From Rhodobacteraceae bacterium KLH11 (GTDB lineage Bacteria > Pseudomonadota > Alphaproteobacteria > Rhodobacterales > Rhodobacteraceae), in contig DS999531.1 of the NCBI GenBank assembly GCA_000158135.1, positions 1,465,754 to 1,529,753 on the forward strand: a DNA stretch of 64,000 bases, in the 5' to 3' direction. The notes below the pieces were generated by a model. That model did not search any database and had not been told where the DNA came from. It saw only the letters and a program-made list of their open reading frames with translations. Shown piece after piece: positions 54,334-62,840 of this stretch. Numbering within the stretch: position 1 is the stretch's first letter; the number at the start of each line of letters is the position of its first letter. A program made the position numbers and the translations under genes.

Positions 54334-55875
54334 TCAACTCATTTTGCGGCTGATTTGGGGTGTGCCCTTGATCTTGGCCCGATGCGCTGCGATCCAATCC
54401 AGCGTTTGCTCGAATGGCATCGGCTTGGCAATCCCAAAGCCCTGAACGTGATCACTGCCCAACTGTGCCATCAGCGCATGCTCACCCGGGGTTTCGATCC
54501 CTTCCGCCAGAGTTTCAAGATTCAGCCGCTCGGCCATTGTCAAAATGGCGCTGACCAACTGCTGTTGATTGGGGTCCTGATCCGCCTTGGCCACAAACGT
54601 CCGGTCGATTTTAATGCGCGAGACATCAAATCGCTTGATCGAGGCGATCGAGGCGTGACCGGTTCCAAAGTCATCCAGATCAATGCAACAGCCAAGCGCC
54701 GCCATCCCGGTTACGTTCCGGGTGATCACATCATCAGGTCCGCGAGAGAACACGGTTTCCAGAACTTCGACCGCAAGCCTGTTCGGGGTCAGATCAAATT
54801 GGTCCAGCTCCCATTTCAGCCGATCAATCAGGCCCGGGTTGCGCAGTTCATCAGATGAGAAATTGATCCCGATCCGGGGAATGGCAAAGCCTGCATGGTC
54901 CCAGGCGCGCATGGCTTGGAAGGCGTGATGACGTATAACCTGACCCAGCCGCTCCATCAGTTCGGCCTGCTCGGCGAAAGGCAGGAATACCTGCGGGCTC
55001 AGCACGCCTTTGATCGGATGTTCCCACCGGGCCAAAGCCTCGAAACCGGTGATGTTGCCCGTATCCGTTGATTCCTGAGGCTGAAACCAGGGCTGTATTT
55101 CACCGCTGTCCAGCGCCGCTTCGAACTCTTTGTGCAAGTTGGCCCGGACCAGTGATCGCCGACGGGTTTCCGTCGAGTAGGCCCGTATGGTCGAGGGCCC
55201 GCTTCTTTGCGCTTCGGCAAGCGCTGCGGTCGCAGCACTAATCCAGTCCTTGGCTTCAACCTCATGCAGGTCGCTGTGCAGGCAGAACCCGATTGAGCAG
55301 GACAGATAAACGCTGGCGCCGTTCAGCAGAACGGGCTCTTCAACGGCGCTTTGCAGGCGGCCTGACATCTGGATGCAGGCCTCAAGGTCCAGGTGCGGTG
55401 ACGGGTGCAACCCGACAAGGAAACGGTTCTGATCAATCTCGCAAAAGATATCACTGTTCCGGATGATAGCGAGAATACGATCGGTGAATTGCAGCCGGAC
55501 GTGGTTGGCTGCAGCCTGTCCGTGCAGAGCCTGAAGATCGGCATAATCATCCAGCGCAACTGCGATACAGGCCGCGTTATCCCCGCCGTTTTCGGCCATC
55601 TGGTTCAGGCCCTGCATCTCGGACAGGAAAACATCATATGTCACTGCACCGCTCGGGCGCATCCCTGCACTGTTCGCGGTATAAGAGCGGCTGCCCCAGA
55701 TGCCGGTCGCGGCAAAAGCAAGCGGCAGACCCAGCGCGGTAATGACAAGCGCGCGCTCACCCCCCAACCAAAATGCGGCCAGACAGGCAGCCGGTAGAAA
55801 GGCAAGGACCTGCGGCCCGGTAAGCAGCGTTCGCAGGGTATCGAGACATCGGTCAATAGACAGGAATTTCCGCAT
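54334..55875 (-). CDS. membrane GGDEF-EAL protein, probable c-di-GMP phosphodiesterase
   Basis: A 513-residue protein. It has two N-terminal transmembrane helices (about 20-40 and 42-60), a degenerate GGDEF domain whose active-site position reads EIDQNRF (147-152), and a complete EAL domain. The EAL domain carries FEALARWEHP (279-281 EAL), FSSDELRNPGLIDRL, VEVLETVF, CIDLDDFGTGHAS and RIKIDRTF. The expected activity is hydrolysis of c-di-GMP without synthesis. It lies between yidC and ttcA, which interrupts the ancient rpmH-rnpA-yidD-yidC order. Confidence 0.9.
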   Translation of the reverse strand: MRKFLSIDRCLDTLRTLLTGPQVLAFLPAACLAAFWLGGERALVITALGLPLAFAATGIWGSRSYTANSAGMRPSGAVTYDVFLSEMQGLNQMAENGGDNAACIAVALDDYADLQALHGQAAANHVRLQFTDRILAIIRNSDIFCEIDQNRFLVGLHPSPHLDLEACIQMSGRLQSAVEEPVLLNGASVYLSCSIGFCLHSDLHEVEAKDWISAATAALAEAQRSGPSTIRAYSTETRRRSLVRANLHKEFEAALDSGEIQPWFQPQESTDTGNITGFEALARWEHPIKGVLSPQVFLPFAEQAELMERLGQVIRHHAFQAMRAWDHAGFAIPRIGINFSSDELRNPGLIDRLKWELDQFDLTPNRLAVEVLETVFSRGPDDVITRNVTGMAALGCCIDLDDFGTGHASIASIKRFDVSRIKIDRTFVAKADQDPNQQQLVSAILTMAERLNLETLAEGIETPGEHALMAQLGSDHVQGFGIAKPMPFEQTLDWIAAHRAKIKGTPQISRKMS

Positions 55876-55946
55876 CGGTTCTGACGGCTTTCGGCTTGGA
55901 CAAGGATTGCGCAGGCCAACCGTAGGAAACCAGTCTGAGTCAGTTA

Positions 55947-56840
55947 TTAACGCAGCCGAGGAATTTCGTCCGGATTTTCGTCTTTTTGAATCTGTCCGGT
56001 CGTGAGCGCTGCAAAATCAAACAGTTTTGGATCCAGCAGATGCGAGGGGCGCGCGTTACTCAGCGCGCGGAACATCACTTGCCGTCGGCCGGGGCTGTTC
56101 TTTTCCCATTGGTCCAGGATTTGCTTGACCTGTTGGCGTTGCAAACCGTCCTGACTGCCACACAGGTCACAGGGAATGATGGGGTAGCGCATAGCGTTTG
56201 CGAATTTCTCACAATCCGCCTCGGCCACATGCGCGAGCGGGCGATAGACGAACAGATCCCCTTCTTCATTCACCAGTTTCGGCGGCATGGTCGCCAGCCT
56301 GCCACCGTGAAACAGGTTCATGAAAAACGTCTCAAGAATATCGTCTCGGTGATGGCCCAGCACAATCGCCGAGCACCCTTCTTCACGGGCGATCCGGTAC
56401 AGATTGCCGCGGCGCAAACGCGAACACAGCGCACAATAGGTGCGGCCCTGAGGAACCTTATCCATCACAATCGAATACGTGTCCTGATACTCGATCCGAT
56501 GGGGTACACCCATACGCTTCAGGAATTCGGGCAGGACGGTTGCCGGGAAGCCCGGCTGCCCCTGATCAAGATTGCAGGCCAGCAGATCGACGGGCAGCAG
56601 GCCACGCCATTTCAATTCATACAAAACGGCCAGCAAGGTATAGCTGTCCTTGCCGCCCGACAGGCAGACCAGCCACCGTGGTGATTTGGTGTCCTTGTCA
56701 TGGGCACTGGCGTTGACCATGCCATATTGCTCGATGGCTTCGCGGGTCTGGCGCACGATGCGCTTGCGCAGCTTCTTGAACTCTGTGGTTGAGGGCGCGC
56801 CAGCAAAGAGCGGGTGGATATCATCAGCATCGTCGAACAT
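55947..56840 (-). CDS. ttcA: tRNA 2-thiocytidine biosynthesis protein TtcA
   Basis: A 297-residue PP-loop ATPase with SGGKDS (61-66), the CxxC pair C136/C139 in YCALCSR, and the later CxxC C224/C227 in CDLCGSQ, matching iron-sulfur-dependent TtcA. It thiolates cytidine 32 of certain tRNAs, which include arginine isoacceptors in E. coli. It lies 49 bases after yidD on the same strand. Length is normal. Confidence 0.95.
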   Translation of the reverse strand: MFDDADDIHPLFAGAPSTTEFKKLRKRIVRQTREAIEQYGMVNASAHDKDTKSPRWLVCLSGGKDSYTLLAVLYELKWRGLLPVDLLACNLDQGQPGFPATVLPEFLKRMGVPHRIEYQDTYSIVMDKVPQGRTYCALCSRLRRGNLYRIAREEGCSAIVLGHHRDDILETFFMNLFHGGRLATMPPKLVNEEGDLFVYRPLAHVAEADCEKFANAMRYPIIPCDLCGSQDGLQRQQVKQILDQWEKNSPGRRQVMFRALSNARPSHLLDPKLFDFAALTTGQIQKDENPDEIPRLR

Positions 56841-56889
56841 GCGCAGGCCCTACAGCAGATGGATCAACCGGGCAAGGGGAGGTCCTGTG

Positions 56890-57114
56890 TCACTCATCCG
56901 GAACTGGGTCATAGCCGTCGCTGCCCCAGGGGTGGCACCTGCCGATCCGGCGCGCGGCCAGCCATGTGCCCTTGATCGGGCCATGCTTTTCCAGAGCCTC
57001 CAGAGCGTAAGCCGAACAGGTTGGTTGATACCGGCAATTAAATCCGACCCAGGGGCTGAAGATCAGCCTGTAGGCCCGGATGGGCAGAGCGAGGAGTTTG
57101 GCCAGAAGCTTCAT
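56890..57114 (-). CDS. yidD: membrane protein insertion efficiency factor YidD
   Basis: A 74-residue protein with the YidD pattern: amphipathic N-terminus, YRLIFSPWVGFNCRYQPTCSAYALEALEKHG (cysteines 27 and 33), then AARRIGRCHPWG. It peripherally associates with the membrane and assists YidC. It overlaps rnpA by four bases (57111-57114), so coupling is tight. Confidence 0.95.
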   Translation of the reverse strand: MKLLAKLLALPIRAYRLIFSPWVGFNCRYQPTCSAYALEALEKHGPIKGTWLAARRIGRCHPWGSDGYDPVPDE

Positions 57115-57542
57115 TTCCGGTTGTCGTGAAGCTTGCGCAGAGCGTAGCGCAGATCATCAAGCAATGCGTCATAGGGCCGGGTGGCCGTGACCTCGGCGCG
57201 GCCGATTAGCACATAATCCCAACCGTCGCGCCCTTGAGTGGAAAGAACAGTGCGCGCAGCCTCGCGCAACCGGCGCTTGGCACGGTTGCGAGCGACGGCA
57301 TTGCCGACTTTCTTGGAACAGGTAAACCCGACGCGTATGCCAACTATTTCGTCTGTGCCGCGTTTGCGGGCCTGCACCATCATTGACGCTGTGCCCTGCC
57401 GCTTTGCGCGTGCAGCCTTCAAAAAGTCTGAGCGGTTTTGCAAAACGCGCAAAGTTGCGGGCGCGCAAACGGACGCCGCCGGAGGCTTGACCCTCGGCTG
57501 GTTATTACCATCCTCAGGAGCCTCCGGCGGCGTCATATTCAT
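57111..57542 (-). CDS. rnpA: ribonuclease P protein component
   Basis: A 143-residue basic protein with the RNase P signature VGFTCSKKVGNAVARNRAKRRLREA. It binds the RNase P RNA and matures tRNA 5' ends. The frame begins with about 30 non-conserved residues (MTPPEAPEDGNNQPR...) before the conserved core at VLQNRSDFLKA. The start is therefore the least certain part, and a later start is possible. It lies 20 bases behind rpmH. Confidence 0.9.
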   Translation of the reverse strand: MNMTPPEAPEDGNNQPRVKPPAASVCAPATLRVLQNRSDFLKAARAKRQGTASMMVQARKRGTDEIVGIRVGFTCSKKVGNAVARNRAKRRLREAARTVLSTQGRDGWDYVLIGRAEVTATRPYDALLDDLRYALRKLHDNRK

Positions 57543-57562
57543 AACCTGACAGGTCGAGCGGT

Positions 57563-57697
57563 TTACGCGCTCAGCGACTTGCGACCGCGTGCGCGGCGCG
57601 CGTTCAGGATTTTGCGGCCGGCTTTGGTAGCCATGCGCGCGCGGAAACCGTGGCGGCGTTTGCGAACCAGGTTCGAAGGCTGATAGGTGCGTTTCAT
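57563..57697 (-). CDS. rpmH: 50S ribosomal protein L34
   Basis: A 44-residue protein from the ATG at 57697 to TAA at 57565-57563. It has the full L34 pattern: [20 protein letters not shown], then [20 protein letters not shown]. It is highly basic. The gene is first in the rpmH-rnpA-yidD unit and is preceded by a good sigma-70 promoter at 57795-57767. Confidence 0.97.
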
Positions 57698-57766
57698 CGC
57701 TCCGTCTCCAATCTATAGCGGTCGGGTGCGGCGCGGATTCGCCTGACCCTAATGTTCGAAGCCCGT

Positions 57767-57795
57767 CCTCTACTGGGTCATGGGGGCTAAGTCAA
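57767..57795 (-). promoter_or_regulatory. sigma-70 promoter for rpmH-rnpA-yidD
   Basis: On the minus strand TTGACT (57795-57790) and TAGAGG (57772-57767) are separated by exactly 17 bases. Initiation would fall near 57760, about 60 bases before rpmH. The -35 is near consensus; the -10 is weaker. The rest of the 270-base gap up to 57967 shows no gene. Confidence 0.6.
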
Positions 57796-57967
57796 ACCCC
57801 AAGGTGGGGGTTTCGGCACCTTTTGCAACAATTCTATAACCCGCGCCCGGCAAAAGGTTTCAAAAACGGGGGTCCGTGCGCAAATCCCTCACTTTCCTTG
57901 CCACAAACATCAAGGCAGCGTGAGGCCCCTGTTGCTGCGCGTGCAAGCAGCGCATGTTGTGGGCAGG

Positions 57968-58726
57968 ATGAGTGAACAAGAGCCTGTGAATCAGATGAGT
58001 GAAACGACCAAGATCCCGCGCAGTGGGTTTGCGCGCCATATCCCGTTGGCGGTGATCCTTGCTGTTGCAGCATTCGGCTTCTTTGCGCTGGGCGACTATC
58101 TGTCCTTTGAGACCCTGCGGGACAATCGCGAGGCACTGCTGGCCTGGCGCGATTCAAACTACGGGGCGATGGCTTTGGCTTTTGTGGGCATCTACATCGT
58201 GATCGTAGCCTTTTCACTGCCCGGTGCTGCCGTTGCTTCGATGACCGGCGGATTCCTGTTTGGCCTGTTCGCGGGGACGGTTTTCAATGTGGTTGCTGCG
58301 ACCATTGGGGCCTCGGCAATCTTTCTGGCCGCGCGCTGGGGGCTGGGCGAATCCCTGACCGCCAAGCTCGAATCCTCGGAAGGGACGGTCAAGAAGCTCA
58401 AGGAAGGTCTGCGCGAGAATGAGGTTTCGGTTCTGTTCCTGCTGCGCCTCGTGCCGGTTGTGCCATTCTTTGTCGCGAATCTGGTGCCAGCGCTGGTTGG
58501 CGTGAAATTTCGCAACTTCCTGATCACCACGGCGCTGGGCATCATTCCGGGCGGTATCGTCTACACCTGGATCGGAGTAGGGCTGGGCGGCGTGTTCGAC
58601 CGGGGCGAGACGCCTGATGTTTCGCTTTTGTGGGAGCCGTTTGTCATTGGCCCCATCATCGGTCTGAGCGTTCTGGCCGCGCTGCCGATTGTCATCAAAT
58701 CCATCCGTGGCCGAAAGGACACCTGA
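57968..58726 (+). CDS. TVP38/TMEM64 (SNARE-associated, DedA-like) membrane protein
   Basis: A 252-residue protein with about six hydrophobic helices and the family core FSLPGAAVASMTGGFLFG, then FLLRLVPVVPFFVANLVPALVGVKFRNFLITTALGIIPG. The family moves lipids or small molecules across membranes. The start at 57968 is provisional; another ATG lies at 57995. The pairing with the flavoprotein downstream (three bases between) recurs in alphaproteobacteria, but the joint function is unknown. Confidence 0.85.
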   Translation: MSEQEPVNQMSETTKIPRSGFARHIPLAVILAVAAFGFFALGDYLSFETLRDNREALLAWRDSNYGAMALAFVGIYIVIVAFSLPGAAVASMTGGFLFGLFAGTVFNVVAATIGASAIFLAARWGLGESLTAKLESSEGTVKKLKEGLRENEVSVLFLLRLVPVVPFFVANLVPALVGVKFRNFLITTALGIIPGGIVYTWIGVGLGGVFDRGETPDVSLLWEPFVIGPIIGLSVLAALPIVIKSIRGRKDT

Positions 58727-58729
58727 TCC

Positions 58730-60148
58730 ATGCAAGAGTTGAAAACCGATATCCTGGTCATTGGCGCCGGGTCGGGCGGGCTGTCTGTGGCGGCAGGTGC
58801 CAGCCAGATGGGAGCAGACGTTATCCTGTTGGAAGGCCACAAGATGGGGGGCGATTGCCTGAATTTCGGCTGCATCCCGTCCAAGGCCCTGATTGCCAGC
58901 GGCAAGACTGCCCATTCACAGGCGCATGCGTCCGCTTTTGGGGTCGCGGATGTGGCGCCACAGATCGACTATGCCGCGGCGAAGGATCACGTGCATGACG
59001 TGATTGCCCAGATCGAACCGATGGACAGTCAGGAGCGGTTCGAAGGTTTCGGCGTCAAGGTAATCCGCGAATATGGCAGCTTTGTCTCTCCGACGCAGGT
59101 GCAGGCGGGCGATCATCTGATCTCGGCCCGCCGCGTTGTTGTGGCCACCGGGTCCTCGCCCTTGGTGCCGCCTCTGCCCGGGCTGGATCAGGTGCCTTAC
59201 TACACCAACGAAACCATCTTTGATCTGCGCGAAAAACCCGAGCATTTGCTGATCATTGGCGGAGGGCCGATCGGGATGGAGATGGCACAGGCCCATATTC
59301 GTCTGGGCTGCAAGGTCACCGTGATCGAAGGCATGAAAGCATTGGGTAAAGACGATCCCGAGGCCGCTTCGATCGTGTTGGACAGCCTGCGCGCTGAAGG
59401 GGTTGCCATTCAGGAAGACGCCATGGTGGCCCAGATCCGCGGCAAGGCAGGCGCGGTTGAGGTGGCGACCGAGAACGGAGAAATCTACGCGGGTTCTCAT
59501 CTGTTGATGGCAGTAGGTCGCAAAGCCAATATTGATCAGTTGAAACTCGAAGCTGCCGGCATTGAGCGCACGCGAACCGGTATCAAGGTGGATGATTCGC
59601 TGCGCACAACAAACCGCAAGGTTTATGCCATCGGTGACGTTGCAGGCGGGCTGCAATTCACCCATGTTGCAGGGTATCATGCAGGTATCATTATAAGATC
59701 AGCGCTTTTTAGCCTACCGTCCAAGGCCAAAACTGCACACATCCCGTGGGCGACCTATACCGACCCGGAACTGGCGCAGGTTGGTCTGACCGAGGCACAG
59801 GCCCACGAGCAATTTGGCGATACGCTTGAGGTCGCTCGATTTGGCTATAACCACAATGATCGTGCGATTTCCGAGCGAAAAACCAAAGGTTTCATCAAGG
59901 TCATGGTCGTAAAAGGCCGTCCCGTCGGCGCGACGATTGTGGGCCATCAGGCCGGCGAGTTGATCAACTTATGGTCGCTGGCGCTGGCCAATAATCTCAA
60001 GATGGGTCAGATCGCCGCGATGGTTTCGCCCTATCCGACAATCGGAGAGCTTAACAAACGCGTGGCAGGGGCTTATTTCTCACCAAGGCTGTTTGAGAAT
60101 CAAACGGTTAAACGTGTGGTCAGGTTCGTCCAGCGCTGGATTCCCTGA
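58730..60148 (+). CDS. flavin disulfide-reductase-like oxidoreductase
   Basis: A 472-residue protein of the pyridine nucleotide-disulfide oxidoreductase family. It has the FAD motif GAGSGGL, redox cysteines C43 and C48 in GGDCLNFGCIPSK, a second Rossmann motif GGGPIGMEMA, and the dimerisation domain. Often named mercuric-reductase-like, but it lacks an N-terminal metal-binding domain and the C-terminal vicinal cysteines of MerA. The place of the catalytic His of lipoamide dehydrogenases (HxHP) reads VSPYPT. Its true substrate is unknown. It is co-transcribed with the TVP38 gene. Confidence 0.85.
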   Translation: MQELKTDILVIGAGSGGLSVAAGASQMGADVILLEGHKMGGDCLNFGCIPSKALIASGKTAHSQAHASAFGVADVAPQIDYAAAKDHVHDVIAQIEPMDSQERFEGFGVKVIREYGSFVSPTQVQAGDHLISARRVVVATGSSPLVPPLPGLDQVPYYTNETIFDLREKPEHLLIIGGGPIGMEMAQAHIRLGCKVTVIEGMKALGKDDPEAASIVLDSLRAEGVAIQEDAMVAQIRGKAGAVEVATENGEIYAGSHLLMAVGRKANIDQLKLEAAGIERTRTGIKVDDSLRTTNRKVYAIGDVAGGLQFTHVAGYHAGIIIRSALFSLPSKAKTAHIPWATYTDPELAQVGLTEAQAHEQFGDTLEVARFGYNHNDRAISERKTKGFIKVMVVKGRPVGATIVGHQAGELINLWSLALANNLKMGQIAAMVSPYPTIGELNKRVAGAYFSPRLFENQTVKRVVRFVQRWIP

Positions 60149-60166
60149 CCGAAGGAGGAGCGCAAG

Positions 60167-61549
60167 TTGAACTCGCTGTCGGGCCGTTTCCTGATCTTGA
60201 CGACAATCTTCGTCATGCTGGCCGAAGTGCTGATCTTTGTGCCCTCGATAGCGCGCTTTCGCGAAGATTTCCTGCTGAACCGGCTTGAACGCGCCCAGAT
60301 CGCCTCATTGGCGTTGCTGGCCGATGACATGCTGGCCGATGATCTTGAGGCGGAACTGCTGGCCAATGCGGGCGTCTATAACGTCGTGCTGCGCCGCGAC
60401 GAGGTGCGTCAGCTTATGCTGTCCTCGCCTATTCCGGATGAGATCGCCAAAACCTTTGATTTGCGCGACGCCAGCGCATGGGTGCTGATCCGCGACGCGA
60501 CCCTGCGGCTGTTCACCGCTGAGAACGAAGTCATCCGTGTGATCGGAGCGCCCGTGAAAGAGGCAGGCCTGCTGATCGAAGTCACGATGGACAGCACCCC
60601 CCTGCGCATGGCGATGACGGATTATGGGCTGCGCATTCTGGGCCTGTCCTTTGTGATCTCGATCATCACCGCTTCATTCCTGTTTCTTGCTGTGCGCGTG
60701 GTGCTGGTGCGTCCGATCAAAAGTGTTGTGGGCTATATGCAGCGCTATGCAGGTGCCCCCGAAGACGCACGACGTATTATCTCGCCCAATTCCAAAGTGA
60801 CCGAGCTGCGCGAGGCCGAAGAGGCCCTGCAGATGCTGCAAACCGATCTGACGCAGGCCCTGAAACAGCGAGAACGTCTGGCGCAGCTGGGCGGGGCAGT
60901 GGCCAAGGTCAGCCACGACCTGCGCAATATCCTGACCTCGGCACAGCTGTTCACCGACCGGATCGAATCCAGCAACGACCCGCTTGTCGCCCGCATGGCC
61001 CCGAAACTGGTGAACTCGATCACGCGGGCTGTTTCTCTGTGTGAAAGCACACTGGCCTTCGGCCGTGCTGAAGAGCCTGCGCCGACGCTTACAATGGTCC
61101 GGTTGCATGATATTGCTGCTGACGTCGCCGCCAGCGAACAGCTTGCTATTGCGGAGGCCTGTATCGAGATTGCCAATGACGTGCCGCAAGACCTCGTGGT
61201 CCGTGCTGATCCGGAACAGATTTTCCGAGTTATCATGAACCTCGTGCGCAATGCCCGGCAGGCACTGGTGGCTGCGGGCAAACCGGGCCGTGTAACCGTG
61301 GCGGCATGTGAACAGGATACCGACTGGTGCATCGAAATTCGCGATACCGGCCCGGGCTTGCCACCCAAGGCGCGTGAGAATTTGTTTACACCCTTTCAGG
61401 GTGGCGTGCGAAAGGGCGGGTCGGGTCTTGGCCTGGCAATTTCACAAGAGCTCGTGCGTGGCCATGGTGGAGACCTGTTTCTGAAAGAGACGGGCCCCGA
61501 GGGAACCATCTTTGAAATAAAGCTCCCGCGCGGGGATATGACTTTTTGA
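60167..61549 (+). CDS. sensor histidine kinase, membrane
   Basis: A 460-residue kinase starting at TTG 60167, with GAAGGAGGAG just upstream deciding the start. One transmembrane helix lies near residues 8-26 and another near 158-180, enclosing a periplasmic domain of about 130 residues. A short HAMP-like segment follows, then the H box with H250 (VSHDLRNILTS), the N box (IMNLVRNARQAL), G1 (DTGPGLPP) and G2 (GGSGLGLAI). No response regulator gene is adjacent, so the signal and partner are unknown. It lies 18 bases after the flavoprotein gene and may share its transcript. Confidence 0.9.
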   Translation: MNSLSGRFLILTTIFVMLAEVLIFVPSIARFREDFLLNRLERAQIASLALLADDMLADDLEAELLANAGVYNVVLRRDEVRQLMLSSPIPDEIAKTFDLRDASAWVLIRDATLRLFTAENEVIRVIGAPVKEAGLLIEVTMDSTPLRMAMTDYGLRILGLSFVISIITASFLFLAVRVVLVRPIKSVVGYMQRYAGAPEDARRIISPNSKVTELREAEEALQMLQTDLTQALKQRERLAQLGGAVAKVSHDLRNILTSAQLFTDRIESSNDPLVARMAPKLVNSITRAVSLCESTLAFGRAEEPAPTLTMVRLHDIAADVAASEQLAIAEACIEIANDVPQDLVVRADPEQIFRVIMNLVRNARQALVAAGKPGRVTVAACEQDTDWCIEIRDTGPGLPPKARENLFTPFQGGVRKGGSGLGLAISQELVRGHGGDLFLKETGPEGTIFEIKLPRGDMTF

Positions 61550-61613
61550 AGATTTTTCGAAGAATCGACTTGCGCGTCCTGACCCTCAGGTCTAAATACC
61601 GCCTCACCAACGC

Positions 61614-61690
61614 GGACCGATAGCTCAGCTGGATAGAGTACTTGACTACGAATCAAGGGGTCGGGGGTTCGAATCCTCCTCGGTCCGCCA
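61614..61690 (+). tRNA. tRNA-Arg (anticodon ACG)
   Basis: A full cloverleaf of 77 bases. The acceptor stem is GGACCGA/TCGGTCC, the discriminator G, and an encoded CCA ends at 61690. The D arm is GCTC..GAGT, and the anticodon stem CTTGA/TCAAG has loop CTACGAA with anticodon ACG at 61648-61650. The T arm is GGGGGTTCGAATCCTCC. The ACG (inosine) isoacceptor reads CGN arginine codons. The 3' end adjoins an AT-richer accessory stretch, a typical integration position, but no second copy of the tRNA 3' end is seen downstream within the window. Confidence 0.97.
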
Positions 61691-61714
61691 CTTAAATCAT
61701 GTAAAACTCCAGAG

Positions 61715-61846
61715 ATGTTTGACTTTTCCGTCACAACATTGACCCAACCGCCTGTTAAATCCGACAAGGCATGGGCCGGTCGCTTCATCTTGGTAGCAGA
61801 TGCAGATACGGCGGAGAGATTGCTGCGACAGGGCGATCTAAATTAA
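61715..61846 (+). CDS. possible 43-residue small protein after tRNA-Arg
   Basis: An ATG at 61715 opens 43 codons to TAA at 61844-61846. The composition is protein-like (MFDFSVTTLTQPPVKSDKAW at the start; AERLLRQGDLN at the end). There is no clear ribosome-binding site and the family is unknown. It may be the C-terminal remnant of an integrated gene or a chance frame. Confidence 0.3.
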   Translation: MFDFSVTTLTQPPVKSDKAWAGRFILVADADTAERLLRQGDLN

Positions 61847-61854
61847 CTTCTACG

Positions 61855-61875
61855 AAGCAAGCACGGGCCTTGCTT
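61855..61875 (-). terminator. short hairpin between the tRNA side and the HNH gene
   Basis: AAGCAAG (61855-61861) pairs with CTTGCTT (61869-61875) around CACGGGC. On the plus strand TCATTTCTC follows. It lies about 40 bases beyond the stop of the minus-strand HNH gene and could be a weak terminator for it or for the plus-strand side. Confidence 0.4.
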
Positions 61876-61916
61876 TCATTTCTCATTATCCGATCAGTTC
61901 CAGTTACTCGTCGCGG

Positions 61917-62840
61917 CTAGGCGTCAGGTAAAACGATGAGTGGCACGAGAAAGTGCTTTTCCTCTCCGTTCTCGGTCACGGACTGGACGAAGCTACCTTT
62001 CTTTTCCACAAGGAAACTCACGTAGTTGTTCTCGCTTAACCACTGTTGGTACCCTTTTATGGCCGGGCCACCCAAATTAATCACGAACTCATGGCCATAG
62101 TACGAGAATACAAAATAGGTTTCAGGTATGCTGGTCAGCAGCAAATCGCAGCCAAATCCAAATTGCACCCATTCTCCCGTATCTGGATGTTCCATCAACG
62201 TCTCTTCGGGGAAGTAGGCTCGATAGTGGTAAGGCCATTCATCAAAATTGTGGCCATATCGAGCCCATTCACGAACCCGGTCGTAATGTTCGCCAGAAAT
62301 GATTTTGTACGCTGCTTTCTCACCGACGGTGTTGCAAAAACGTTCAAATAAAGCTTCAAATGCCATTTTTGCCAAGAATCTAGACATCTCCTTTTGGGGA
62401 GGATCAACCTCCATTGGAAACACCAGAAGGTTTTGACGAACGAACATAGCATCCAGCCTTTTGAGGCGTTCGAATTCAGCAGCTTGGCTCTCTTTGATGG
62501 CAAAAAATTCAAGTCGATTGGTCTTTTTGTTGAGCCGCATTCCAACTTCGATGTCAGTATTGTGTGCGAACCCTTTCACAAACGGCGTTTTTCCTCGCTT
62601 TGTTGGCACCATGTATTTTGCACGCAAGTTTTGGAAGGAAATGTGACCTAAAACAGGTCCTTCGACTTTGCTTGCAAAGTAGTTGTTACAAGGATCGCAA
62701 ACAGCGCCTTTGGGGAGGACGCGCCGACCCGAAATGTTACCCATGGACTCAGGCACGATGTGCTCAACACTGCGGAACGGTCCAGAAGTTTTCTGGCAAA
62801 AAATGCATCTCCCCAATTCGGAAGACCCTGGACTTGTCAT
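61917..62840 (-). CDS. HNH endonuclease-domain protein (HNH_5-like)
   Basis: A 307-residue protein. The N-terminal HNH module has zinc cysteines C12/C15 (RCIFCQK), the catalytic EHIVPES (H27), and C48/C51 in VCDPCNNYF, matching HNH_5-type nucleases. About 240 residues of unrecognised C-terminal domain follow (SYYGHEFVINLGGPA, EKHFLVPLIVLPD), possibly for substrate recognition. Base composition is AT-richer than the core genes. Its ATG at 62840 overlaps the stop of a start-less upstream frame (ATGA), so it was the second gene of an operon. A defence or mobile-element role is inferred. Confidence 0.82.
   Translation of the reverse strand: MTSPGSSELGRCIFCQKTSGPFRSVEHIVPESMGNISGRRVLPKGAVCDPCNNYFASKVEGPVLGHISFQNLRAKYMVPTKRGKTPFVKGFAHNTDIEVGMRLNKKTNRLEFFAIKESQAAEFERLKRLDAMFVRQNLLVFPMEVDPPQKEMSRFLAKMAFEALFERFCNTVGEKAAYKIISGEHYDRVREWARYGHNFDEWPYHYRAYFPEETLMEHPDTGEWVQFGFGCDLLLTSIPETYFVFSYYGHEFVINLGGPAIKGYQQWLSENNYVSFLVEKKGSFVQSVTENGEEKHFLVPLIVLPDA

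Noticed and set aside
54448..54455. A further GTGATCAC copy
   Set aside because: It lies inside the GGDEF-EAL coding sequence as a single copy without the 21-bp partner or the AAATATG flank, and about one chance occurrence is expected in 64 kb.
58730..60148. Mercuric reductase
   Set aside because: There is no metal-binding N-terminal domain, no C-terminal vicinal cysteines and no other mer gene nearby.
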